A DNA stretch of 64,000 bases from positions 24,535-88,534 of the forward strand of contig JAEWEG010000032.1 in the NCBI GenBank assembly GCA_023389575.1, in the 5' to 3' direction. A model generated the notes under the pieces. That model did not search any database. It had not been told where the DNA came from and worked only from the letters and a program-made list of their open reading frames with translations. The translations under genes were made by a program, and so were the position numbers. The stretch comes from Chloroflexota bacterium (GTDB lineage Bacteria > Chloroflexota > Chloroflexia > Thermomicrobiales > UBA6265). Shown in pieces: positions 52,577 through 60,117 of the stretch (position 1 is its first letter; every line of letters starts with the position of its first letter).

Positions 52577-52608
52577 TTGACATCCGGTCCCCGAACCACC
52601 AAGAATAT
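52577..52608 (+). promoter_or_regulatory. Possible promoter of the SOD gene
   Basis: TTGACA (52577-52582) is a perfect -35 hexamer. The best -10 candidate GAATAT (52603-52608) is 20 bases away, longer than optimal, so the assignment is weak. Confidence 0.3.
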
Positions 52609-52723
52609 GCGCCCCGGTTGCTGGTGTTGCTCCCGATTGGGAGTGGACCAGGCATCATCGGGAACGGGACTCAGCGGAACCGCGCGCCAGGTGGCCGCGC
52701 TCCGCGTCAACAGGAGGTCATGC

Positions 52724-53416
52724 ATGACCATTCCAGTGAACGGGAAATCTCGATTCAATCCGGTCAGACTCGCATTCGCGACACTCGTCGCCAGCGCGCT
52801 CACCCTCGGGGGGATGGCGTTCGTCACCGCCCAGGACGGCACTCCCGTCAGCGAAGACTCCTCCGTCGCGTCCACGCCCCTGCTCGGAATGGATGGCACG
52901 GAAATCGGCGAGGTATCCGTCACCCAAAGCGGTGACTCCGTCCTCATCACCATTACCGCGAGCCAGCTCGAACCGGGCGACCACGGCGTCCATCTCCATG
53001 AAACAGGCGTCTGCGACCCGGCTGGTGAATCCACGTTCGAATCGGCCGGAGCCCACTTCAACCCGGATTCCACCAAACACGGCCCGGGTCACGTGACGCC
53101 GGTCCCGGCGAACATCGACGATGACTCCGCCGCGTCGCCAGTCGCGGACGTTGAGTCGCACGCTGGCGACCTCGGCAACATCACCGCCGCCGAGGATGGC
53201 AATGTCACCATCACGCTCGCCACGGACAGCGTCAGCCTGAACCCGGACGCTCCGAACACGCTGAACGATGATGACGGCACGGCCCTCGTCATCCATGCTA
53301 ACGCCGACGATCTCCAGACCGATCCGTCCGGCGAAAGCGGCGATCGCGTCGGTTGCGCGGTGATCTTCGCGCCGCCAGTGATGGGCACTCCGGTTCCCGC
53401 CACGCCGATCGTGTAG
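52724..53416 (+). CDS. Secreted Cu/Zn superoxide dismutase
   Basis: Converts superoxide to oxygen and hydrogen peroxide outside the cytosol. The 230-residue protein has an N-terminal signal segment (about 1-36, with hydrophobic LAFATLVASALTLGGMAFV and a likely cut after VTA). Copper ligands His90 and His92 (HGVHLHETG) and His191 (VIHANADD), bridging His111 (AGAHFNP), zinc ligands His119, His146 and Asp149 (HAGDLGN), and the disulfide pair Cys97/Cys211 are all present. About 20 extra Ala/Asp/Pro-rich residues occur between His119 and His146, and both ends carry low-complexity Thr/Pro/Val stretches. SD AGGAGG is 6-7 bases upstream of ATG 52724. Confidence 0.94.
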   Translation: MTIPVNGKSRFNPVRLAFATLVASALTLGGMAFVTAQDGTPVSEDSSVASTPLLGMDGTEIGEVSVTQSGDSVLITITASQLEPGDHGVHLHETGVCDPAGESTFESAGAHFNPDSTKHGPGHVTPVPANIDDDSAASPVADVESHAGDLGNITAAEDGNVTITLATDSVSLNPDAPNTLNDDDGTALVIHANADDLQTDPSGESGDRVGCAVIFAPPVMGTPVPATPIV

Positions 53417-53456
53417 CCAGGTCACAACCTTCTGGAAACCCCTCCCAATAAGGTCG

Positions 53457-53494
53457 GAAACACCCCGCGATGCGCCTGCGTCACGGGGTGTTTC
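53457..53494 (+). terminator. Terminator after the SOD gene
   Basis: A perfect 11-base-pair stem (53457-53467 with 53484-53494), loop of 16 bases; the 3' arm ends GTGTTTC and ACGTC follows. It lies 41 bases after the stop. Confidence 0.65.
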
Positions 53495-53632
53495 ACGTCT
53501 CCAGCCAGCCTTCGTCCATGCCCCTGACAACACTTCCGGTTGGAAAGCGACATCCCTACTCGCTAAGCTGATGCCAGGAAATGGCGAATGGAAGCACCAT
53601 TCGCGCCAGCCACCAACCTGGGAGGTACCCAC

Positions 53633-54574
53633 ATGACAACGCTCAACGGCGGTCTCGTCGTCCCCACCTACGCCAACCTCGCCACGACCCTGGAGGTCAT
53701 CCAGGAAGCCGACGCCGCCGGGGTCCAGACCGTCTGGCAAACCGTTGGCGCCACCCGGCCGGACGCCATCACCGTCTACGCCGCCGCGGCCGCCACTACC
53801 TCCCGTGTCCGTCTCGGCTCGTCCATCGTGCCCACCTATCCTCGCCATCCGAGCACCCTCGCCTCGCAGGCGCTCGCCGTCGAGGGCATCGCGCCCGGGC
53901 GGCTGCGGCTCGGCGTTGGCCCCAGCCACCGGCCAACCATCGAGGACAGTCTCGGTATCCCGATGGGCAAGCCGCTCGCCCACCTGCGGGAGTACGTGGC
54001 CGTGCTCCGCGACCTGCTCTGGAAGGGCCGGACCGATTTCGAGGGCGACTACTTCACCGTCAAGCTCGACCTCCAGGACGACACCACGATCCCGAAGACC
54101 CCGATCCTGACATCGACGCTCAGCGTGAACGCCTACCGGCTCGCGGGCGAAATCGCCGATGGCGCGCTGAGCTGGGTCTCGCCGGTTCCGTACCTCGTCG
54201 ATGTCGCCCTGCCCGCGCTCGCCGAGGGCGCGGCGAAGGCCTCCCGACCCGCCCCACCCCTGATCGCCCACGTTCCGGTCGCGGTCACCACCGATCGCCA
54301 GGCCGCCCTCGAGGCAACCAGCCAGAGCTTCGGGCTCTATGGCCGCCTGCCGTTCTACGCCAGGATGTTCGAGGCGGCCGGCGTTCCGGTCTCTGGCGGA
54401 AAGACGTCAACCGAAGCAATCGAGGCCCTCGCGGTGTACGGCACGGCGGACCAGATTCGGGCCCGGCTCGAAGCGATCCAGGCCGAAGGCATCGGCGAGG
54501 TCTATGCCTCCCACGTCGTCGTGGCGGACGAAGCCACGGAACGCACCGAACTGATGCGTATCCTGGCTGGCTGA
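53633..54574 (+). CDS. LLM-class (luciferase-like, F420/FMN-dependent) oxidoreductase
   Basis: A 313-residue TIM-barrel oxidoreductase of the bacterial luciferase superfamily. Typical segments: LEVIQEADAAGVQTVWQTVG, RVRLGSSIVPTYPRHPSTLA (cofactor-binding strand), RLRLGVGPSHRPTIEDSLG and LREYVAVLRDLLWKG. The segment TYPRHPSTLA with its conserved His is like that of F420-dependent members; FMN use is the alternative. ATG 53633 follows GGGAGG by 7 bases. Neighbours do not suggest a substrate. Confidence 0.92.
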   Translation: MTTLNGGLVVPTYANLATTLEVIQEADAAGVQTVWQTVGATRPDAITVYAAAAATTSRVRLGSSIVPTYPRHPSTLASQALAVEGIAPGRLRLGVGPSHRPTIEDSLGIPMGKPLAHLREYVAVLRDLLWKGRTDFEGDYFTVKLDLQDDTTIPKTPILTSTLSVNAYRLAGEIADGALSWVSPVPYLVDVALPALAEGAAKASRPAPPLIAHVPVAVTTDRQAALEATSQSFGLYGRLPFYARMFEAAGVPVSGGKTSTEAIEALAVYGTADQIRARLEAIQAEGIGEVYASHVVVADEATERTELMRILAG

Positions 54575-54583
54575 GGTCTCCTC

Positions 54584-54637
54584 CGCGAAGCATGGCATCA
54601 CGTTGCGCCAGACCGCCGCGTGGTGGCATGCTTCGCG
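54584..54637. repeat. Inverted repeat between LLM gene and ydcF-like gene
   Basis: CGCGAAGCATG (54584-54594) and its exact complement CATGCTTCGCG (54627-54637) are 32 bases apart and end 1 base before the ydcF-like ATG at 54639. It may terminate the LLM transcript or act as an operator. CATGCT within the right arm also sits six bases before the ATG, with TTGCGC 18 bases upstream. Confidence 0.45.
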
Positions 54638-54638
54638 C

Positions 54639-55424
54639 ATGGCAGTTACCGGCGATTCCGCTCGCCCCACCGACTCCCCGCCCCGTACGAACCCACCAGT
54701 GGTCACCCCGGGTCCATCCACCCCTCCAACGCCCGGTGACGTCAATGCACCGTGGCTGACCGAGTCCGCCTACGCACGGCCGATCACCACGGACAGCGGC
54801 GAACCAAGGCGGCCCGCTCGATCGAGTGGACGGCGCTGGCTCCGGCGGGCGTTCTTCCTCGTCATCGCCCTCATCCCGCTCTCGATCCTGCTGCTGATAG
54901 GCGCCGTGTACATCGAGGCTCGCACCGCCTCTCCCCAGCGGTCGGACGCCATCGTCGTCCTCGGGGCCGCCCAGTACAACGGGAACCCAACCGGGGTCTT
55001 CCGCGCCCGGCTCGATACCGCCCTCCAACTCTGGAACGACGGCTACGCGCCCCTGATCGTCCTCACCGGCGGCAAGATGCCCGGCGACGCCTACACCGAG
55101 GCCGAGACCGGCGCGCAATACCTGCTGGATCGAGGCGTCCCCTCCTCCGCGCTAGTGTGGGAGAACGAGGGGCGCGATACCTGGCACAGCATGCAGGGGG
55201 TGGATGAAGTTCTCGACGGCACCGGCGCGGAATCGCTGATCATCGTCAGCGATGGCTTCCACCTGCTCCGCGCGGAACTCATGGCCCGCTCGCTCGGGTT
55301 CAGCGCGTCGGGCGCCGCCTCCGACGACAGCCCCATCCGCCCGTGGTCCTCCACCGAGTTCTCCTACGTACTCAGGGAGACCGGCGGCATCATCGTCAAC
55401 GTTCCGAACATGCTCGGCCTCTAG
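54639..55424 (+). CDS. YdcF/SanA-like protein (DUF218), membrane-anchored
   Basis: A 261-residue protein. After a Pro/Thr-rich cytosolic stretch of about 55 residues there is one helix (RAFFLVIALIPLSILLLIGA), then an external DUF218 domain with DAIVVLGAAQYNGNPTGVFR, PLIVLTGGKMPGDAYTEAE, ENEGRDTWHSMQGV and SLIIVSDGFHLLRAELMARS. DUF218 proteins such as SanA and YdcF are tied to envelope integrity; the reaction is not known. ATG 54639 lacks an SD; a TTG at 54603 is an alternative. Position six bases after a -10-like hexamer suggests a leaderless message. Confidence 0.88.
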   Translation: MAVTGDSARPTDSPPRTNPPVVTPGPSTPPTPGDVNAPWLTESAYARPITTDSGEPRRPARSSGRRWLRRAFFLVIALIPLSILLLIGAVYIEARTASPQRSDAIVVLGAAQYNGNPTGVFRARLDTALQLWNDGYAPLIVLTGGKMPGDAYTEAETGAQYLLDRGVPSSALVWENEGRDTWHSMQGVDEVLDGTGAESLIIVSDGFHLLRAELMARSLGFSASGAASDDSPIRPWSSTEFSYVLRETGGIIVNVPNMLGL

Positions 55425-56365
55425 CGCCGCCGGAAGGCCTCCAGCGCGGCCCGCGCCTTCGCCAAATAGCGCCGTGACCCGGCCTCATCATCGAGCATCC
55501 GAGCCTGCCACTCCGCTCCCGATAATGCCCGCAGGAAGACCAGGAACGGCACCAACACCTCGAACGCCGCGAGTTCCTCCGCGGATGCCTGGTACCCGTC
55601 CAGCACGGCGGAGACCATCCCCGGAGCGTCGAGTTCCAGCACCGCCAGATCCATCGCCGCCTCGCCGGCCTGCAGGTCGGCCACATCGATCAGGGACACT
55701 TGACCCCCTCGGCCCACCAGGAAGTGATCCGGCCGACCATCGAACAGCATCAGGCAACCCTCGCGCCGGGCCAGCACTGGACGCACCTCCGTCATCCACC
55801 GATCGGCGAGGCTCCGGGTGACCGCATCCACATCCCCGGTCCCGACCCACCACGCCATCACAAGACCGTACCAGTGTTCGATCCATGCCAGGATCGTCGG
55901 GTGGCTCGACAACGGTCCCGCGGCCGGCTCCCGGTGGATCCGCCGCAGGATGCGCCCCACCTCTCGCAGCAACTCCGGCCCGGCCTGCGCGGACACCGGC
56001 TCGCCCTCGATCCACGTGCTCACCAGCATCGCTGGCGGGCCTGGCTCCACCAGCACAACCTCGCTGACCGGAATCCCCATCCCGGCCAGCTTCCGCATCG
56101 CCCGCGCCTCGTGCTCGAAATCTCCGGGTCGCGTGGAGACCTTCGCTACCACCTCGCCTTCGTCGCCGGCCACCCGGCAGACCACTCGGCCTTCCCGGCT
56201 CGCCAGAAGTGTCACTCGGTCGAGGTCAACTCCCAGCCATGACACGACCGCGTCCAGAAACGGATTCCACCCTGAATTCGACTCATCATGGTGAACGGTG
56301 GTCACGCCATCACGTCCCTGGTCTGACGATGCACGCGGCAATGCCACCGACTCATGCTTCCACAT
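55421..56365 (-). CDS. Aminoglycoside phosphotransferase-fold protein (APH family, substrate unknown)
   Basis: A 314-residue protein with a protein-kinase-like fold. Seen are VVAKVSTRPGDFEHEARAMR (ATP-binding Lys and helix-C Glu), LVSTWIEGEPVS (hinge), GRILRRIHREP, a catalytic-loop equivalent LMLFDGRPDHFLVG and metal-binding Asp in VSLIDVADLQAGEAAMDLA. The classical HGDxxxxN catalytic loop reads FDGRPDHFLV, so the His is Phe but the Asp remains in shifted form. Its function may be phosphorylation of a small molecule. ATG 56365 was chosen because upstream sequence is the tRNA-Leu gene; GTG 56305 is possible. It lies 36 bases after the tRNA on the same strand. Confidence 0.75.
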   Translation of the reverse strand: MWKHESVALPRASSDQGRDGVTTVHHDESNSGWNPFLDAVVSWLGVDLDRVTLLASREGRVVCRVAGDEGEVVAKVSTRPGDFEHEARAMRKLAGMGIPVSEVVLVEPGPPAMLVSTWIEGEPVSAQAGPELLREVGRILRRIHREPAAGPLSSHPTILAWIEHWYGLVMAWWVGTGDVDAVTRSLADRWMTEVRPVLARREGCLMLFDGRPDHFLVGRGGQVSLIDVADLQAGEAAMDLAVLELDAPGMVSAVLDGYQASAEELAAFEVLVPFLVFLRALSGAEWQARMLDDEAGSRRYLAKARAALEAFRRR

Positions 56366-56401
56366 GTCATCCGGTGCTTCCGTGGGTTGTGTGTTGTTCG
56401 G

Positions 56402-56485
56402 TGGTGCCGGAGGGGAGATTCGAACTCCCACGCCTTGCGGCAAAGCATTTTGAGTGCTCCGCGTCTGCCATTTCGCCACTCCGGC
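56402..56485 (-). tRNA. tRNA-Leu (anticodon CAA)
   Basis: On the minus strand the acceptor arm GCCGGAG pairs with CTCCGGC, the anticodon stem GAGCA/TGCTT carries loop CTCAAAA with anticodon CAA (reads UUG), the long variable arm GCC-GCAA-GGC marks a class II tRNA, and the T arm is GGGAG-TTCGAAT-CTCCC. The 3' CCA is encoded. UUG-reading tRNA is relevant here since TTG starts and UUG codons are used. No terminator separates it from the APH-fold gene. Confidence 0.95.
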
Positions 56486-56595
56486 AATGCCTGCGCAGTG
56501 TACCGCACACGTATCCACTCGTGCACCATGGCCCTCTACGCCGCCCCAGCGGCCCGAAACGACACGCGCGGGGCCTTGTGCGCGGGTGACTAAAA

Positions 56596-57363
56596 GTGAG
56601 CGACTGGGGCATACTACAACGTGCGATTGAGACGGGCACCTCACGCCATCTCTCCTGTCCCGAACTACCTGTTCCAAAAGGTCGTTGTCTTTTGTATGTC
56701 CTAGAACCCATGACCCAGGATGATGTCGAAGAGGTCTCCGCCGTGGAACGCCTCTGCTTCACGAACCCCTGGCCCCAATCCGCCTACCGGCGCGAGCTCC
56801 GCAACCCCGACCAGAACTACTACATCGTCCTCCGCGACGACCCCGAGGCCGACCTCCAGGAAAACGACCACGAATCCGGCGGCAACGGCGATCTCGCGAT
56901 GTTCACCCCCCGCACCGGATCGCGTCGTCCCCGTCGCTTCACGCTGTGGCCACTCGGCCGGCGTCAGGCCAGCAACCATACCCCACCCATCATCGGCTTC
57001 GCGGGAATGTGGAACCTGCTGGACGAGGCTCACGTCACCACCATTGGCGTCACGCCGGACCTGCGCGGAAAGGGACTCGGCGAACTGCTGTTCCTCGCCC
57101 TCGTCGACGAAGCCGTCCGTCGCGGCGTGAACTGGCTGACTCTCGAGGTACGGGTCAGCAACGCTTCCGCCCAGGCCCTGTACCGGAAATACGGCTTCAC
57201 CATCCAGGGACGCCGTCCCCGCTATTACAGCGACAACAACGAGGACGCCTTCATCATGTGGTCCGGTTCGCTCCGCGACCCCGACTACCTCCAGCAGATC
57301 GACGGCCTCCGCCGCCGCCTCGCCCATCGCCTCAGCTTCGACCAGGAACCCAGCACCACCTGA
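56596..57363 (+). CDS. rimI: RimI-like GNAT acetyltransferase with insertion
   Basis: Family member of the ribosomal protein S18 N-acetyltransferase, adjacent to tsaD as in many genomes. VERLCFTNPWPQSAYRREL, VTTIGVTPDLRGKGLGELLF (acetyl-CoA site) and VRVSNASAQALYRKYGFTIQ are clear RimI features. The 255-residue protein is about 100 longer than usual: about 38 N-terminal residues precede the conserved LEPMTQDDVEEV, and about 45 residues (80-125, charged, including RTGSRRPRRF) are inserted between strands. The GTG start at 56596 is uncertain; ATG 56710 would give a standard N-terminus. Confidence 0.85.
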   Translation: MSDWGILQRAIETGTSRHLSCPELPVPKGRCLLYVLEPMTQDDVEEVSAVERLCFTNPWPQSAYRRELRNPDQNYYIVLRDDPEADLQENDHESGGNGDLAMFTPRTGSRRPRRFTLWPLGRRQASNHTPPIIGFAGMWNLLDEAHVTTIGVTPDLRGKGLGELLFLALVDEAVRRGVNWLTLEVRVSNASAQALYRKYGFTIQGRRPRYYSDNNEDAFIMWSGSLRDPDYLQQIDGLRRRLAHRLSFDQEPSTT

Positions 57364-57395
57364 TCCCGCCACCCCCAACCGGACGGAACCCCATC

Positions 57396-58505
57396 GTGAA
57401 CATTCTCGGCATCGAAACATCCTGCGATGAAACCGCGGCCGCCGTCGTCAGCGACGGCCAGCGCGTCCACTCCAACGTCATCTCCTCCCAGATCGCCCTC
57501 CACGAAGGCTATGGCGGGGTCGTTCCGGAGCTCGCGGCCCGCGGCCAGATCCAGGCCATCATCCCGGTCGTGAAGGAAGCCGTCGCCACCTCCGGCTTTC
57601 AGTGGGAGGACCTCGACGCCATCGCCTTCACGCAGGGTCCCGGGCTCGCGGGCTCGCTGCTCGTCGGCGTCAACGCCGCCAAGGCCCTGGCCCTCTCCCG
57701 GGGGCTCCCGCTGATCCCGGTCAACCACCTGGAAGGCCACGTCTACGCGAACTGGCTCGCGCTCGACTCGGCCACCGTCGAGCCTCCGCCCCTGCCCGCT
57801 GTCTGCCTGCTCGTGTCCGGCGGCCACACCGAACTCCTGCTGGTGGAGGACGCCGCCACGCTGAGCGTGCTAGGCCGCACCATCGACGATGCCGCCGGCG
57901 AGGCCTTCGACAAGGGGGCGCGCCTGCTTGGGCTTGGCTACCCGGGCGGCCCGGCCATCCAGAAGGCCTCCGCGGGTGGCGATCCCCATCGCTTCGCCTT
58001 CCCCCGCTCGGATCTCGGCGGATCGCTCGACTTCAGCTTCTCCGGTTTAAAGACCGCCCTATTGCGCGAAGTCGATCCATACCGGATCGTATCAACGGCG
58101 CCAGCGGCCGACCCACAGGCCCTGTTCCCGCGCCACCGGCCACCCACCTTCCGGGAAGATGCCCCAATCGCGGACCTCGCGGCCTCGTTCGAGGAAGCCA
58201 TCGTCGATGTGCTCGCCTCCAAGGCCGTGCGCGCCGCCCGGGAGCACAACGCCCGGTCGATCATGCTCGCGGGAGGCGTCGCGGCCAACCGGAAACTGCG
58301 GGACAGGCTGCGGGAATACGCCGCCAGGGAATGGGACGAGACCGACCTGCCAGAAATCAGGTGGCCGGACCTCTCTCTCTGCACCGATAACGCCGCCATG
58401 ATCGCGGGTCGTGGCTGGATCGATTACACAAACGGAGTCAGGGCCGGAGCGGACGCGGATGCGTATCCTCGCTGGCCAATCGGAACCACGCCGGTATCTC
58501 GCTAG
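57396..58505 (+). CDS. tsaD: tRNA N6-adenosine threonylcarbamoyltransferase TsaD
   Basis: Transfers threonylcarbamoyl to A37 of tRNAs reading ANN codons. The 369-residue protein has NILGIETSCDETAAAVV, the metal-binding HLEGHVYANW (His111, His115), LLVSGGHTELLLV and MLAGGVAANRKLRD. It is about 30 residues longer than E. coli TsaD; the extra stretch lies around 230-265 (STAPAADPQALFPRHRPPTF). GTG 57396 starts 33 bases after rimI; upstream in-frame sequence belongs to the rimI gene. tsaB and tsaE are not in the window. Confidence 0.96.
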   Translation: MNILGIETSCDETAAAVVSDGQRVHSNVISSQIALHEGYGGVVPELAARGQIQAIIPVVKEAVATSGFQWEDLDAIAFTQGPGLAGSLLVGVNAAKALALSRGLPLIPVNHLEGHVYANWLALDSATVEPPPLPAVCLLVSGGHTELLLVEDAATLSVLGRTIDDAAGEAFDKGARLLGLGYPGGPAIQKASAGGDPHRFAFPRSDLGGSLDFSFSGLKTALLREVDPYRIVSTAPAADPQALFPRHRPPTFREDAPIADLAASFEEAIVDVLASKAVRAAREHNARSIMLAGGVAANRKLRDRLREYAAREWDETDLPEIRWPDLSLCTDNAAMIAGRGWIDYTNGVRAGADADAYPRWPIGTTPVSR

Positions 58506-58526
58506 CGGCGAACGAAGGAGCAACGT

Positions 58527-59375
58527 GTGACAACCGGCCGGGAATACGACGATCGAATCGTGGAACAGGCCCAGGCCCTCGCGGAGGACCTCGCCCGGCA
58601 GGCTGGAGCGATTCTCCGTGACCGCCTGGAGGACGAACGCGCCGTGACCCACAAGGGCCTGGTCGACCTCGTCACCGACGCCGATCAGGCATCGGAAGCG
58701 CTCCTCCAGGCCGGCCTCATCGCCGCGTACCCGGACTTCCGCCTCATCGGCGAGGAAGGCTCGGTTGGCGCGCCGGTCACCACCGAGGAACAGCCGTGGG
58801 GTTGGGTCTTCGACCCATTGGATGGCACCACCAACTACGCCCACCGCTACCCGCACTTCGCCGTTTCCATCTGCCTGGAATACAACGGCGACCCCGTCAT
58901 GGGCGTCGTCTACGACCCGATGCGGGACGAGCTCTTCTCCGCCCGCCAGGGCAATGGCGCCACCATGAACGGCAAGCCGATCCGCGTCTCCACCGAAACC
59001 ACCCTCCAGCACGCACTGCTTGCCAGCGGTTTCTCCTACCAGCTCGCCGATCGCCCGCAGCAGTTCGCCATGTGGGAAGTGTTCAACAATCTCGCCCGTG
59101 GTGTCCGTCGCGATGGCGCGGCCGCGCTCAACATGTGCTGGGTCGGCATCGGCCGGCTCGACGGTTTCTGGGAACGCCCCGTGCAGGCCTGGGACATGGG
59201 CGCCGGCGTGGTGGTCGTGCGGGAGGCTGGCGGTATCGTCTCCGGCCTCGAACTTCCCGGATTCGACCTCTACACTCCGGAGGCGCTGGCCGCCAATCCC
59301 GTCCTCCACGCCGAGCTCCAGCGAGTCATCGTGGAAGTCGCCGCGAAGCACCCACGGACACCGGTGTCCAGCTAG
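58527..59375 (+). CDS. Inositol monophosphatase family protein (SuhB-like)
   Basis: Mg2+-dependent, Li+-sensitive phosphatase fold, 282 residues. Metal and substrate motifs: LVTDADQASE, GEEGS, VFDPLDGTTNYAHRYPHFAV, YDPMRDELFSA, and WDMGAGVVVVREAGG at the second signature. Substrates may be inositol-1-phosphate, fructose-1,6-bisphosphate or similar; the sequence alone does not decide. GTG 58527 follows GAAGGAG by 7 bases. It follows tsaD by 21 bases and is probably co-transcribed. Confidence 0.94.
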   Translation: MTTGREYDDRIVEQAQALAEDLARQAGAILRDRLEDERAVTHKGLVDLVTDADQASEALLQAGLIAAYPDFRLIGEEGSVGAPVTTEEQPWGWVFDPLDGTTNYAHRYPHFAVSICLEYNGDPVMGVVYDPMRDELFSARQGNGATMNGKPIRVSTETTLQHALLASGFSYQLADRPQQFAMWEVFNNLARGVRRDGAAALNMCWVGIGRLDGFWERPVQAWDMGAGVVVVREAGGIVSGLELPGFDLYTPEALAANPVLHAELQRVIVEVAAKHPRTPVSS

Positions 59376-59583
59376 GCGCCGCTCCGGAAGGGCACGCAGG
59401 CGCCTGGAATTCTCGAATCGTTCGTCATTCCGTGTATTATCATCCTCTCGTGCGCACCAGTTGTTTCTGCCACTGGCAGGGAGAGGCGCCGAACACCGTC
59501 CGGATGCCGCACGACCGGGCTCGAGAGATCGTCATCCATCACCCCCGCGCACGGCGATCGTGCCGGGAAGGAGGTCCAGGTCG

Positions 59584-59913
59584 ATGAAACTGATCCTTGC
59601 CGTTGTTCAGGATGAAGACACGGATGCCCTGACCGAGGCGCTCATCGGCGCCGGTTACCGCTTTACCAAGATCAGTACCACGGGCTCGTTCCTGCGAACC
59701 GGCAACACCAGCCTGATGATTGGCGTGGAAGATGCCGGCGCCCCGGGCGTGCTCGATATCCTGCGCAAGACCTGCCGGCGCCGAACCCAGATCGCGGTTC
59801 CCTACTCGCCCGCGCTCGAACCAGGATTGCTGTACATGCCGGAGAACTTCGAGGTGGAGGTCGGCGGCGCCGTCGTCTTCGTCGCCAATGTCTCCCGCTT
59901 CGAGCGCATCTAG
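59584..59913 (+). CDS. darA: Cyclic di-AMP receptor DarA/PstA-like (PII-like, DUF970)
   Basis: A 109-residue PII-like trimer-forming protein. MKLILAVVQDEDTDALTEAL, GYRFTKISTTGSFLRTGNTS (ligand loop), LMIGVEDAGAPGVLDIL and ENFEVEVGGAVVFV match the c-di-AMP receptor family rather than GlnB. Such proteins bind c-di-AMP and change loop structure; their downstream partner is unknown in most species. ATG 59584 has AAGGAGG 9 bases upstream. TATTAT (59435-59440) about 145 bases before is a candidate -10. No diadenylate cyclase gene is in the window. Confidence 0.92.
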   Translation: MKLILAVVQDEDTDALTEALIGAGYRFTKISTTGSFLRTGNTSLMIGVEDAGAPGVLDILRKTCRRRTQIAVPYSPALEPGLLYMPENFEVEVGGAVVFVANVSRFERI

Positions 59914-59946
59914 CAGCCAGGGCTAATCAACCCATCCAGCATCGCC

Positions 59947-59973
59947 AGCGGCCAGGCTTCCATCCTGGCCGCT
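59947..59973 (+). terminator. Hairpin terminator after darA
   Basis: A perfect 10-base-pair stem (59947-59956 with 59964-59973) and 7-base loop, then CCGCATTTCCC. It lies 33 bases after the stop. Confidence 0.6.
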
Positions 59974-60117
59974 CCGCATTTCCCTCAAACCGGGCCGATC
60001 ATCACCCGCACATGCTCGTGCCCGCCTCGCCGCCATTGAAACCGCCGTGGTACAAGAGACACCAAACGGCGCGCGTTCAGCGCGCTTCGACCACATACTC
60101 AGCAAGGGGCGATACCG

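Noticed and set aside
52718..54271. Long minus-strand open frame opposite SOD and the LLM gene
   Set aside because: Both plus-strand genes have clear family motifs, ribosome sites and terminators; the frame crosses a terminator.
56366..56677. Upstream extension of the APH-like coding frame
   Set aside because: The sequence here is the tRNA-Leu gene; the apparent peptide GVAKWQTRSTQN is a translated tRNA, a known annotation artefact.
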